64,000 nt of DNA from Agromyces ramosus (lineage in GTDB: Bacteria; Actinomycetota; Actinomycetes; Actinomycetales; Microbacteriaceae): contig NZ_SGWY01000001.1 of the NCBI RefSeq assembly GCF_004216665.1, positions 682,001 through 746,000 on the forward strand, written 5' to 3'. How positions within the stretch are numbered: position 1 is the stretch's first letter; each line of letters opens with the position of its first letter. The notes beneath the pieces were generated by a model that worked only from the letters and a program-made list of their open reading frames with translations, did not search any database and was not told the DNA's origin. The translations under genes were made by a program, and so were the position numbers. Shown here one piece after another: positions 24,401-33,208 of the stretch.

Positions 24401-25336
24401 TCAGGGCACCAGGTGGCCGGCGGCCCGGAAGAGCTCGTACCACTCCGCGCGCGTCAGCGGGATCTCGGAGCCCTGCGCCGCGGCCGTGACGCGCTCCGGG
24501 CTGGTCGTGCCGAGCACGACCTGCATCTTCGCGGGGTGGCGGGTGATCCACGCCGTCGCGATCGCGATCGGCGGCACGTCGTAGGCGCCTGCCAGCCGGT
24601 CGATGACGGCGTTGAGCTCGAGGTACTCGGGCGAGTCGAGGAAGACGCCCGTGAAGAATCCCGCCTGGAACGGCGACCACGCCTGCACGGTGATGTCGTG
24701 GAGGCGGCAGTAGTCGACGATGCCGCCGCCGTCGAGCGTCGCCGACTGGCCCTCGGCCGCCATGTTCGCCGCGACGCCCTGGGTGATGATCGGCGCGTGC
24801 GTGATCGAGAGCTGGAGCTGGTTGGCGACGATGGGCTGCCGCACGTGCTTCCTCAGCAGGTCGATCTGGCGCGGCGTGTGGTTCGACACCCCGAACGCCC
24901 GCACCTTGCCGGCGGCCTCGAGCTCGTCGAAGGCGCGGGCGACCTCCTCGGGCTCGACGAGCGCGTCGGGCCGGTGCAGCAGCAGGATGTCGATGTAGTC
25001 GGTGCCGAGCGCGGCCAGCGAGCCCTCGACCGCTTCGATGAGGTGCTCGTACGAGAAGTCGAAGTACGGGCCGTTGCGCACGATGCCGGCCTTGGTCTGG
25101 ATGGTGAGCTCGGCTCGCTCCGACGGCGAGAGTCGCATCGCCTCGGCGAAGCGTCGCTCGCACTCGTGCAGCTCCCGGCCGTAGATGTCGGCGTGGTCGA
25201 CGAAGTCGATGCCGGCGTCGCGCGCCGCGCGCACCAGCTCGCGGATCTCGTCGTCGGTCTTGTCGGAGATGCGCATCAGGCCGAGCACGACGTTCGGCGC
25301 GGCGATCTCGGTGCCGGGGAGGGTGAAGGTCTTCAT
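24401..25336 (-). CDS. Aldo/keto reductase (YdhF-like)
   Basis: A 311-residue NADPH-dependent (beta/alpha)8-barrel oxidoreductase. Catalytic Tyr lies in DHADIYGRE, the HRPD motif in LLLHRPDALVEPEE, and GVSNHTPRQ is typical of the YdhF subgroup. ATG 25336 begins the conserved MKTFTLPGT strand. It is the second gene of a pair, 22 bases after the other reductase. Substrate is likely a small aldehyde or ketone. Neighbouring LysR gene probably regulates both. Confidence 0.88.
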   Translation of the reverse strand: MKTFTLPGTEIAAPNVVLGLMRISDKTDDEIRELVRAARDAGIDFVDHADIYGRELHECERRFAEAMRLSPSERAELTIQTKAGIVRNGPYFDFSYEHLIEAVEGSLAALGTDYIDILLLHRPDALVEPEEVARAFDELEAAGKVRAFGVSNHTPRQIDLLRKHVRQPIVANQLQLSITHAPIITQGVAANMAAEGQSATLDGGGIVDYCRLHDITVQAWSPFQAGFFTGVFLDSPEYLELNAVIDRLAGAYDVPPIAIATAWITRHPAKMQVVLGTTSPERVTAAAQGSEIPLTRAEWYELFRAAGHLVP

Positions 25337-25358
25337 GGTGCTCCTGGTCGGGATGGGG

Positions 25359-26231
25359 TCAGGCCGCCTGCGAGAGCTCGGCGAGGACCGCCAGCTCATC
25401 GGCGGTGAGGGAGAGTTCGGCGGCGCGCACGGAGTCCTCGATGCTCTGCGTCCGCGAAGCACCCGGGATCGGGATGACGACGGGCGCGAGCGCGAGCTCC
25501 CATGCGAGTGCGACCTGCTGCGGGCTGACGCCTCGCCCGTCCGCGACCTCCTGGAACGTCGAGTGCTGTCGGCCCATGTCGCCGGCTCGACGGATCCCGC
25601 CGAGCGGCGACCACGGGAGGAAGGCGATGCCGAGCGCGGCGCAACGGTCCAACTCGGGGAGGCTCGATCGGAATGCCGGAGAGAACTGGTTCTGCACCGA
25701 GACGAGCCTGCCGTCGAGGATCGCGTTCGCCTCGTCGATCTGGGCGACATTCGCATTCGAGATGCCCGCCATCTGGATCACGCCGTCATCGAGCAGGTCG
25801 CGGATGGCGCCGATCGAGTCGGCGTACGGAACGTTCGGGTCGGGCCGGTGGAATTGGTAGAGCCCGATCGACTCGACGCCGAGGCGGCGTGCCGAGGCCT
25901 TCGCGGCCTCCTTCAGGTACTCGGGCCGGCCGTTCTGCGTCCATGACCCATCGCCGGGGCGCAGGTGGCCGCCCTTGGTGGCGACGAGCACCTCGGAGGT
26001 GTCCGCGCCGTAGGACCTCAGCGCCTCTGCGATGAGCTCCTCGTTGTGACCGACGTCGTCGGCGCGCAGGTGGTACGCATCCGCGGTGTCGATGAGGGTG
26101 ACGCCGGCGTCGAGTGCCGCGTGGATGGTCGCGGTCGATCGGGCCTCATCGGGCCGTCCTTCGATGGACATCGGCATTCCGCCGAGGCCGATCGCACTGA
26201 CTGCACGAGATCCGATGGTTCGCTGCTGCAC
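25359..26231 (-). CDS. Aldo/keto reductase
   Basis: A 290-residue aldo/keto reductase with Asp/Tyr of the active site in DTADAY, Lys in VLVATKGGH and His in YQFHRPD. The insertion HLRADDVGHNEE follows the catalytic Tyr as in oxidoreductases of the Tas/YajO-like clade. It leads an operon with the reductase at 24401 and is divergent from the LysR gene across an AT-rich 103-base spacer. The two proteins share only the fold and are not recent duplicates. Confidence 0.88.
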   Translation of the reverse strand: MQQRTIGSRAVSAIGLGGMPMSIEGRPDEARSTATIHAALDAGVTLIDTADAYHLRADDVGHNEELIAEALRSYGADTSEVLVATKGGHLRPGDGSWTQNGRPEYLKEAAKASARRLGVESIGLYQFHRPDPNVPYADSIGAIRDLLDDGVIQMAGISNANVAQIDEANAILDGRLVSVQNQFSPAFRSSLPELDRCAALGIAFLPWSPLGGIRRAGDMGRQHSTFQEVADGRGVSPQQVALAWELALAPVVIPIPGASRTQSIEDSVRAAELSLTADELAVLAELSQAA

Positions 26232-26301
26232 GATGGTGCCTTTCCTGTCGCTGGGCTTGCCATCTCACACTAAGGACGAGCATCCTAGAAGTCCAACAAC
26301 T

Positions 26302-26316
26302 AATAGTCATGGTATT
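26302..26316. promoter_or_regulatory. Weak inverted repeat in LysR/reductase spacer
   Basis: AATA and TATT face each other across about seven bases (AATAGTCATGGTATT) in the AT-rich spacer between the reductase operon and the LysR gene. LysR proteins bind T-N11-A sites of this kind; the match is weak. Confidence 0.3.
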
Positions 26317-26334
26317 GAGAAGCGGTACTGATCA

Positions 26335-27258
26335 ATGGACCTTCGGCAGATGGAGTACCTCGTCGCCCTGGCCGACGAGCAGCAGTTCACGCGCGCGGCT
26401 GCGGTCTGCAGGGTCTCGCAGTCGGGCCTTTCGGCGGCGATCCGCAGTCTCGAGGACGAGCTCGGTACGACCCTGTTCCTTCGCACGACCCGCCGCGTCG
26501 AGGCGACCGACGCCGGGCTCGCCCTGCTCCCGTACGCGCGCACCATGCTCGCCCAGGCGGCTGCCGGGCGCGACGCCGTCGTCCACGCGACGCGCGAGCT
26601 GTCGGGCAAGCTGCGCGTCGGCGCCGAGCAGTGTCTCGGGATCGTGGATGTCCCGCCCCTGCTCGAGCGATTCCGTCGCCGGTACCCGCTCGTCGACATC
26701 CACTTCACGCAGGCCGGCTCGCACGACCTCGTCGAGCAGGTTCGCGACGGAGAGCTCGACGTGGCGTTCGTCGCGACGACCGATCACCTCACCGGCATGA
26801 CGCGCACGGAGCTCGGTCGACGGCCGCTCGTGCTGTTGTGCCCGCCGGAGCATCCGCTCGCCCGCTCCGCCCGTCTCGAGTGGGAGGAGCTTCGCGACCA
26901 GGACTTCATCGACTTCCAGGAGTCGTGGGCGGTGCGCTCCGTCAACGACTCCGAATGTGCCGCGCACGGCGTCGGCCGTCGGGTGCGCTGCACGGTCAAC
27001 GACGTGCACACGCTCATCGACCTCGTCCAGCGTGGTCTCGGCGTGGCGCTCGTGCCCCACCATGTCGCCTCCAAGCCGCAGGCGGCCGGTCTCGTGCCGG
27101 TGCAGTTGGCGCAGAGCGCGACGCCGCAGTGGGTGGTGTCGGCCGTCACCGGCAGTCCGGCCGCGGCATCCGCCCCTCTGCTGCTCGAGATCCTCGATAC
27201 CGAACTGGGGCGCCCCGAGCCGGTGCGGGACGTCGTCGCGGCTACACCCCGATCGTGA
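26335..27258 (+). CDS. LysR-family transcriptional regulator
   Basis: A 307-residue LysR protein: N-terminal winged helix (DLRQMEYLVALADEQQFTRAA, then SQSGLSAAIRSLEDELG) and a periplasmic-binding-like effector domain (about 90-295). No strong Shine-Dalgarno precedes the ATG at 26335. It is divergent from two aldo/keto reductases, so it likely activates them in response to a carbonyl or oxidant, as OxyR/LysR-type regulators often do. The last 20 residues form a charged tail after GSPAAASAPLL. Confidence 0.88.
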   Translation: MDLRQMEYLVALADEQQFTRAAAVCRVSQSGLSAAIRSLEDELGTTLFLRTTRRVEATDAGLALLPYARTMLAQAAAGRDAVVHATRELSGKLRVGAEQCLGIVDVPPLLERFRRRYPLVDIHFTQAGSHDLVEQVRDGELDVAFVATTDHLTGMTRTELGRRPLVLLCPPEHPLARSARLEWEELRDQDFIDFQESWAVRSVNDSECAAHGVGRRVRCTVNDVHTLIDLVQRGLGVALVPHHVASKPQAAGLVPVQLAQSATPQWVVSAVTGSPAAASAPLLLEILDTELGRPEPVRDVVAATPRS

Positions 27259-27431
27259 GCGCCGCCGTGTACCCGGCGGCGACGGGAGGTCGGCGACCCG
27301 GCGCTCGTCCTCCCTCGACCCGGCGTGCGCTCGTCGCTAGCGTGGCACGTGGTGGTGTCGATTCCGGGCCACGCCGATCGACGCATGGGTAGAGGCGGCA
27401 TCCGGTCGCCGTTCACGCGAAGGAGCACACC

Positions 27432-28043
27432 ATGGGAATCCTCTCCGTCGACCTGTTCATCACCCTCGACGGCGTGTACCAGGCGCCGGGCGGCCCCGAC
27501 GAGGACCGGGAGGGCGGCTTCGAGTTCGGGGGCTGGCAGGGCGCGTACTTCGACGACGAGACCGGCGAGGCGATCGGCGCCGGTATCGACCACATGGACG
27601 CGCTGCTGCTCGGTCGCAAGACGTACGACATCTTCGCGGGGTTCTGGCCGAACCAGGGCGACGACCCGATCGCGGTGACGTTCAACGCCCTGCCGAAGTT
27701 CGTCGTGTCGCGCACGCTGACCGACCCGGGGTGGGAGGGCACCACCGCGCTGTCGGATGTCGCGGAGGTGGCCGCGCTGAAGGACCGGTTCGAGGACATC
27801 CACGTGATCGGCAGCGGCGACCTCGTGCGCTCGTTGCTCGAGGCCGACCTCGTCGACCGGCTGAACCTCATCCTCTATCCGCTCACGTTCGGATCGGGCA
27901 AGCGGCTCTTCGCCGACGGCACCGGCGTGCCGGCGGCGTTCCGCTTCGCGCAGCCGCCGCGAGCGTTTCCGAAGGGAGCGATCTCGCTGGTCTACGAGCG
28001 TGCCGGCGCCCCGGTCACGGGGGTCGACATCAGCCAGGGCTAG
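27432..28043 (+). CDS. Dihydrofolate reductase-family protein (RibD C-terminal type)
   Basis: A 203-residue protein of the DHFR/RibD_C fold. SVDLFITLDGV opens the first strand, LLLGRKTYDIFAGFWP is the nucleotide-binding helix, and VIGSGDLVRSLLEADLVD is the conserved C-terminal helix. These enzymes bind NADPH; true folate activity is unlikely in this YwjB/YyaP-like group. AAGGAG is seven bases ahead of the ATG. A TAGCGT some 80 bases upstream suggests a leadered transcript, unlike many neighbours. It is monocistronic. Confidence 0.85.
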   Translation: MGILSVDLFITLDGVYQAPGGPDEDREGGFEFGGWQGAYFDDETGEAIGAGIDHMDALLLGRKTYDIFAGFWPNQGDDPIAVTFNALPKFVVSRTLTDPGWEGTTALSDVAEVAALKDRFEDIHVIGSGDLVRSLLEADLVDRLNLILYPLTFGSGKRLFADGTGVPAAFRFAQPPRAFPKGAISLVYERAGAPVTGVDISQG

Positions 28044-28097
28044 TCGCGGCGTGCGCCGGGCCGGGTCGCGCCCGGGGCATCCGCGCGCCGCGTCGGC

Positions 28098-28895
28098 TCA
28101 CTGCGCGGCGCGCCAGTAGCCGCAGAAGGTGACGTTCGCCTTGGGCACCGCGCGGTCGTTCACGAGGTGGCGCCGGGCGCCCGTGGCGAGCTTCGACTCG
28201 CCGGCCGCGAACGCGTTCACCGACCCCGCGAACGGCGGCAGTTCGCGCAGGTGGTCGAGGGCGGCGACGCCCACCGGCCCACCCGGCTCGCGCACGATCC
28301 AGTGCACGTCGACGCCGTCGGGCGCGTCCACGGGCTGGCGATCGTCGAGGTCGGGCAGCTCGATGAGCGCGTGGCCGCGCGCATCGCGCGGCAGGTCGCG
28401 CAGGATCCCGACGACGGCCGGCAGGGCGCTCTCGTCGCCGACGAGCAGCACGTCATCGGCGTCGAGCTGCCGATACCCGCAGCCCTGGTCGATGAGGGCC
28501 ACGGATGCCCCGATCGGCAGGCCCTGCGCCCAGGGCCCCGCCACCCCGGCGTCGCCGTGCACGACGAAGTCGACGTCGAGCTCGAGATCGTCGGGCCGGA
28601 ACTCGCGCACCGTGTAGTTGCGGATGACCGGTCGCGTCGCCTTCGGCAGCATGAGGAACCTGAGGTACCCCGCCATGTCGTAGGTATCGGCGAGGTTGTC
28701 GAACCGCGTGTCGTCCGAGGTGGGCACGGCCAGCCGGAACCACTGGTCGAAGCCGAGGTGGCGCCAGTCCGCGAGGTCGTCGCCCGCGAGGGTGAGGCGC
28801 ACGAAGTGGGGCGAGATCCGCACTGCCTCCACGACGTCGGCGTTCACGAGGCCGGTCTCCGCATGGGTCACGACGAGGTTGCTGATGGCGGCCAC
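28098..28895 (-). CDS. Siderophore-interacting protein (ferric-siderophore reductase)
   Basis: A 265-residue FAD-dependent SIP/ViuB-type reductase. The flavin-binding stretch is RPVIRNYTVREF (Arg-x-Tyr-Thr), followed by the FVVHGDAGVAGPWAQ loop and a C-terminal NAD(P)-type domain with VLLVGDESALPAV and ending in TFCGYWRAAQ. It releases iron from imported siderophores in the cytoplasm. An iron box lies at 28908-28926, just upstream of the ATG, so it should be repressed by DtxR/IdeR with iron. No transporter gene lies next to it. Confidence 0.92.
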   Translation of the reverse strand: MAAISNLVVTHAETGLVNADVVEAVRISPHFVRLTLAGDDLADWRHLGFDQWFRLAVPTSDDTRFDNLADTYDMAGYLRFLMLPKATRPVIRNYTVREFRPDDLELDVDFVVHGDAGVAGPWAQGLPIGASVALIDQGCGYRQLDADDVLLVGDESALPAVVGILRDLPRDARGHALIELPDLDDRQPVDAPDGVDVHWIVREPGGPVGVAALDHLRELPPFAGSVNAFAAGESKLATGARRHLVNDRAVPKANVTFCGYWRAAQ

Positions 28896-28907
28896 GTTTC
28901 CTCCGGG

Positions 28908-28926
28908 TTAGGTAATCCTTACCTTA
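28908..28926 (-). promoter_or_regulatory. DtxR/IdeR-type iron box
   Basis: TTAGGTAATCCTTACCTTA matches 14 of 19 bases of the classical TTAGGTTAGGCTAACCTAA box, both half sites included. It overlaps the expected promoter of the siderophore-interacting protein, 13 bases before its start. Confidence 0.78.
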
Positions 28927-28963
28927 CCCGAGAGCGCGCCCGCTGCAACCCGCACCAGGGCCG

Positions 28964-30730
28964 TCAGATCTCGGTGTGCCCGAGCTCGGGCGCCGGGAGC
29001 AGCCGGATCACGGGGTCGGCGATCGCCTCGAACTCGAGCAGCACGAGCTCGTTGCGCCCCGCCCGCGTGACCGGACCCGGCACGACGAGGGTGCGCTGCG
29101 GTCCGCGGCGCCAATACCGGCCGAGCAGGAACCCGTTGATCCACACGAGGCCCTTGCCCCAGTGCAGGGTGTCGAGGAACAGGTCGGCCGGCTCGTCGAG
29201 CTGGAACTCCCCCCGCGCCAGCGTGGGGCCCGCGGCGAACCCGACGGAACGTCCATGCGACGCGAGCTCCGGCACGCGGTCGAGGTCGACGAGGCGCACG
29301 CACCAGTCGGTGACGTCGTCGCCGTCGAGCGCGACACCGCCGATGAGGCCCTTGTGCTCGCCCAGGCGAGCGCCGTAGTCGACACGTCCCTGGTCTTCGA
29401 CCAGGATCACGAGCTCGCCCCGGGTCTCTGGCAGCACCACGGAGCGCTCGTGCGCGTCCCGCGACATCACGCCGACGGGAACCCCGTCGAGCAGCACCCA
29501 CGCGCGGTCGCGGACCTCCTCGCCGACGGTGAGCACGCCCGGGCCGCCGCGGCTGAGTCGCGTGGCGAACAGCGCGATGCCGCGGTCGTGGCCGAGCTCG
29601 TCGAACGTCGGCATGGTGTCATGGCGGGTCTCGTCGCCGAGGCGCGCGGCCACCTCCAGGAGGGCCTGGCCCACGGCGAGCGGCGCCACGAGCTCGGGTG
29701 CCGTCGGCCGAGGCACCGGCACCTCGTCGGGGACGTCGGCATAGCGCGAGATGACCTCTCGGAACGCCCAGAACTTCTCGGTCGGGTATCCGCTCTCGTC
29801 GAGCGGGGCGTCGTAGTCGTAGCTCGTCGTGATCGGCGCGTAGCGTCCCTTGTCGTTCGCCCCGTTCGTGAGGCCGAAGTTCGTGCCGCCGTGGAACATG
29901 TAGACGTTCACCGACCCGCCCGCCGCGAGCAGCGCGTCGAGCTCGGCAGCGGATGCCGCGGCATCCGTCACGTGGTGGTGCGAGCCCCAGTCGTCGAACC
30001 AGCCGCACCAGAACTCCATGCACATGAGCGGGCCGGTGGGCTGGAATTCGCGGAGCGTCTCGAGGCGCTCGGGCACACGCGAGCCGAACGACCCCGTGAG
30101 GTGCAGGCCGGGCAGGCTGCCGTCCGCGAGCATCTGCGGGGTGGGCTGGTCGATCGTGGTGAGGGGCACGGTGATGCCGGCGTCGCGGGTGACCCGCACG
30201 AGCTCGGCGAGGTAGGCCTTGTCGGCACCGTAGGCGCCGTACTCGTTCTCGATCTGCACGAGGATGACCGGCCCGCCGACGTCGAGCTGCCTCGGCGCGA
30301 CGATCTCGTACACGCGACTGAGGTACTCGCTGACCGCCGCGACGTAGTGCGGCTCCGACCGGCGCACGCCCACCTCGGGATCACGGAAGAGCCACGCGGG
30401 CAGGCCGCCGTTGTCCCACTCGGCGCAGATGTACGGCCCGGGGCGCACGATGGCGTGCATGCCCTCGGCCGCGACGAGGTCGAGGAAGCGGCCGAGGTCG
30501 AGGCCACCGTCGGCGCGCCACTCGCCGCGGTGGGCCTCGTGCGCGTTCCAGGCGACATACGTCTCGATCGCATTCAGGCCCATCAGCCGCGCCTTGCGGA
30601 TGCGGTCCGCCCAGAGGTCGGGGTGCACGCGGAAGTAGTGCAACGCGCCCGCGAGGATGCGGTGCGGCTGCCCGTCGAGCTCGAAGTCGGTCGGCCCGAT
30701 GGCGAAGCGGGAGTGGACGGTCACTGGCAT
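28964..30730 (-). CDS. GH35 beta-galactosidase
   Basis: A 588-residue cytoplasmic glycoside hydrolase of family 35. The (beta/alpha)8 barrel carries the acid/base Glu in VQIENEYGAYG (about residue 160) and the nucleophile Glu in MCMEFWCGWFDDW (about 242); HGGTNFG follows. C-terminal beta-sandwich domains complete the length expected for short GH35 enzymes. It removes terminal beta-galactose, for instance from plant galactan fragments. No signal peptide is present, so it acts on imported oligosaccharides. It is the last gene of the sugar ABC operon, 97 bases after the binding-protein gene. Confidence 0.92.
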   Translation of the reverse strand: MPVTVHSRFAIGPTDFELDGQPHRILAGALHYFRVHPDLWADRIRKARLMGLNAIETYVAWNAHEAHRGEWRADGGLDLGRFLDLVAAEGMHAIVRPGPYICAEWDNGGLPAWLFRDPEVGVRRSEPHYVAAVSEYLSRVYEIVAPRQLDVGGPVILVQIENEYGAYGADKAYLAELVRVTRDAGITVPLTTIDQPTPQMLADGSLPGLHLTGSFGSRVPERLETLREFQPTGPLMCMEFWCGWFDDWGSHHHVTDAAASAAELDALLAAGGSVNVYMFHGGTNFGLTNGANDKGRYAPITTSYDYDAPLDESGYPTEKFWAFREVISRYADVPDEVPVPRPTAPELVAPLAVGQALLEVAARLGDETRHDTMPTFDELGHDRGIALFATRLSRGGPGVLTVGEEVRDRAWVLLDGVPVGVMSRDAHERSVVLPETRGELVILVEDQGRVDYGARLGEHKGLIGGVALDGDDVTDWCVRLVDLDRVPELASHGRSVGFAAGPTLARGEFQLDEPADLFLDTLHWGKGLVWINGFLLGRYWRRGPQRTLVVPGPVTRAGRNELVLLEFEAIADPVIRLLPAPELGHTEI

Positions 30731-30778
30731 CCGTTCTGGTGGTTCTGGATCGTGGGGAGGGAATCGAGGGACTGGACG

Positions 30779-30814
30779 GGCGGGGCCGGCCGGGCGTGCC
30801 CGACCGGCCCCGCC
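30779..30814 (-). terminator. Intra-operon hairpin after the sugar-binding-protein gene
   Basis: A 16 to 17-bp GC stem begins GGCGGGGCCGG at 30779 and closes at 30814, one mismatch and a very small loop. It sits 14 bases past the binding-protein stop and before the beta-galactosidase start. It probably attenuates read-through, keeping the binding protein more abundant than the enzyme. Confidence 0.7.
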
Positions 30815-30827
30815 GCGTGTGCGACGA

Positions 30828-32168
30828 CTACTCGCCGACCGTGAAGCCCTGCTCGTTGCCGTACTCGACGAGCTGGCTCTGCCAGTCGGCGAGGCCCTCG
30901 TTCAGGTCGGCCTTGTTCGCGTACGACTGGCCGACCGTGTCGCCGAAGATGCTGTTCGCATACACCTGGTAGGGCAGGTACGACCAGCCGGATGCCACGT
31001 CCTTCGAGGCCTGGGTGAGCACCTCGTTGATCTTCTGGCCGCCGAAGTACTCCGACTCGAGGCCGACGAACTCGGGGTCCTCGAGGTCGGCGGTCGTCGA
31101 CGGGAAGCCGCCGCTCTCGAGGAACACGTCGATCGACGCGGGGTCGCTGTTCAGCCAGCGGAGGAACGCGGCCGCGAGCGCGGGGTTCTCGCTCTGCTTG
31201 ACGACCGACTGCCCGCCGCCGCCGTGCTCGGCGGTCACCGCCGTGCCGTCGTAGGTCGGCAGCGGGGCGACGCGCCAGTCACCGGCGGCGTCGGCCACGC
31301 TCGACTCGAGCACGCCCGGCATCCACGCGCCGATCGGGAGGCTCGCGATCGACCCGTCGGCGAGGCCCTTGAACCACTCGTCGCTCCAGCCCGGCGTGGT
31401 CGAGAGCAGGTCCTCCTCGACGAGCTGGTTCCAGACGCCGGTCCACTTCTCGGTGCCCTCGTCCTGGAAGCTCACCGTCACGTCGGTGCCGTCGATCTCG
31501 AACGGGCGACCGCCCGCCTGCCAGATCATGCTCGTCGCGAAGCCTGCGTCGCCGGTGTCCGACGTGATGTACTTCGTCGGGTCGGCGGCGTGCAGCCGGC
31601 GCGCGGCGTCGACGTACTCGTCCCACGTCGTCGGCACGGCGATGCCGTACTGGTCGAAGACGGTCTTGTTGTAGAACAGGGCCATGGGGCCCGAGTCCTG
31701 CGGCAGTCCGACGAGCTTGCCGTCGACGTTCACGCTGCCCCAGGTGGAGGCGCTGTACTGGTCCTCGAGCTCGTCGAGGCCGTACTCGCCCAGGTCGACG
31801 AGCGCGTCGGCGAGCGCGAACTGCGGCATCGCGTAGTACTCGATCTGCACGACGTCGGGCGCGCCCGAGCCGGCCTTGATCGCATTCTGCAGCTTCGTGT
31901 ACTCCTCGGTGTTCGTGCCGGCGTTCACGAGCTCGACGTCGACGTTCGGGTACGCCTCCTCGAACGCGGCGACCTGCGCCTCGGCGCTGGGCGTCCAGCT
32001 CCAGTAGGTGAGCTCGCCGCCGGCCTCGAGTGCGGCGTCGAGGTCGTCGGGCGAGCCGCCGCCGGTGGCGTCGGCGCCGGTCGAGCACGCGGCGAGCGCG
32101 CCGACCGCGAGGGCGGCGGTCGCAGCGACGGCCAGGGTCCGCCGTGCGGCGGTGCGGGCGATGGTCAT
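30828..32168 (-). CDS. Sugar ABC transporter substrate-binding lipoprotein
   Basis: A 446-residue family 1 extracellular solute-binding protein. The signal ends in the lipobox LAAC (Cys near residue 28) followed by a Gly/Asp linker. Recognisable binding-protein segments include ELTYWSWTPSAEAQVAAFE, APDVVQIEYYAMPQF and the late PALAAAFLRWLNSDP. It captures an oligosaccharide outside the membrane for the two permeases upstream in the operon. No ATPase gene is present; such importers in actinobacteria use a shared MsiK-type ATPase (known for the family). Confidence 0.92.
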   Translation of the reverse strand: MTIARTAARRTLAVAATAALAVGALAACSTGADATGGGSPDDLDAALEAGGELTYWSWTPSAEAQVAAFEEAYPNVDVELVNAGTNTEEYTKLQNAIKAGSGAPDVVQIEYYAMPQFALADALVDLGEYGLDELEDQYSASTWGSVNVDGKLVGLPQDSGPMALFYNKTVFDQYGIAVPTTWDEYVDAARRLHAADPTKYITSDTGDAGFATSMIWQAGGRPFEIDGTDVTVSFQDEGTEKWTGVWNQLVEEDLLSTTPGWSDEWFKGLADGSIASLPIGAWMPGVLESSVADAAGDWRVAPLPTYDGTAVTAEHGGGGQSVVKQSENPALAAAFLRWLNSDPASIDVFLESGGFPSTTADLEDPEFVGLESEYFGGQKINEVLTQASKDVASGWSYLPYQVYANSIFGDTVGQSYANKADLNEGLADWQSQLVEYGNEQGFTVGE

Positions 32169-32266
32169 GTGATGTTTCCCTTCACTTCGTTGTGCGATCT
32201 GTGTTCCGGGGCAGGACGCTCCGGGGTGAGCGGTGGGGTTGGGGTTCGACATGCAGGGCCGCTCGG

Positions 32267-33208
32267 TCACTGCTTGACGCTGCCGGCGCTGAGCCCCGAC
32301 TGCCAGAACCGCTGCAGGCCGAGGAACGCGATGACGATGGGGAGGATCGTGAGGAGCGATCCGGTGATCACGAGGTTGTAGATCGGCTGCGCCGCCACGC
32401 CCGTGGCCTGGGCGTTCCACTGGTTGAGGCCGACCGTGAGCGGGTACCACGTGGGGTCGCTCAGCATGATCAGGGGCAGGAAGTAGTTGTTCCATGTGGC
32501 CACGACCGTGAAGAGCAGCACGGTCACGATGCCGGGTGCGAGCAGCCGCACGGAGATGGTGAAGAACGTGCGGAACTCGCCCGCGCCGTCCATCCTGGCC
32601 GCCTCGAGGATCTCGGTCGGCACCGAGTCGACCGCGTACACCCAGATCAGGTAGAGGCCGAACGGACTGATCAGCGACGGGATGATGATCGCCCAGGGCG
32701 TGTTCGTGAGGCCCAGCTGGCTGAAGAGGAGGAACGTCGGCACGGCGAGGGCGGTGCCCGGCACCGCGATCGCGCCGAGCACCACGGCGAACACCGCACG
32801 GCGACCGGCGAACCGGAACTTCGCGAGCCCGTACCCGGCGAGGGTCGCGAGCAGGGTCGCGCCGCCCGCGCCGAGCACCACGTAGAGCAGGGTGTTGCCG
32901 AACCAGCGCAGGAAGATGCCGTCGCGGTAGGTGAGGGTCTCCCAGATGTTCTGGAACAGCACGAACTCGTCGTCGAACCAGAGTCCGAAGCTCGAGAACA
33001 GCCCGCTCTGCGTCTTCGTCGCGTTGATCACCAGCCAGGCGAGCGGCACGAGGCTGTAGAGGATGAAGATCGACATCAGCAGCGTGAACGCCACCGACTT
33101 GCGCGGGCGCAACGGCGAGTGGGGGCGTCGCGGGCTCCGACGAGCGGATGCGGGATCGGCCGACCGGCCGTCGACCGATCGGACCTCGGGGGCGAGGGTG
33201 GCGCTCAT
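32267..33208 (-). CDS. Carbohydrate ABC permease, MalG-like
   Basis: A 313-residue inner-membrane permease with six helices and the EAA loop EILEAARMDGAGEFRTF (about residue 200) that docks the ATPase. A 38-residue basic, Pro/Arg-rich N terminus precedes helix 1. It overlaps the MalF-like gene by four bases (ATGA at 33205-33208). It pairs with that protein to form the channel for the sugar delivered by the binding protein encoded next. Confidence 0.92.
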   Translation of the reverse strand: MSATLAPEVRSVDGRSADPASARRSPRRPHSPLRPRKSVAFTLLMSIFILYSLVPLAWLVINATKTQSGLFSSFGLWFDDEFVLFQNIWETLTYRDGIFLRWFGNTLLYVVLGAGGATLLATLAGYGLAKFRFAGRRAVFAVVLGAIAVPGTALAVPTFLLFSQLGLTNTPWAIIIPSLISPFGLYLIWVYAVDSVPTEILEAARMDGAGEFRTFFTISVRLLAPGIVTVLLFTVVATWNNYFLPLIMLSDPTWYPLTVGLNQWNAQATGVAAQPIYNLVITGSLLTILPIVIAFLGLQRFWQSGLSAGSVKQ

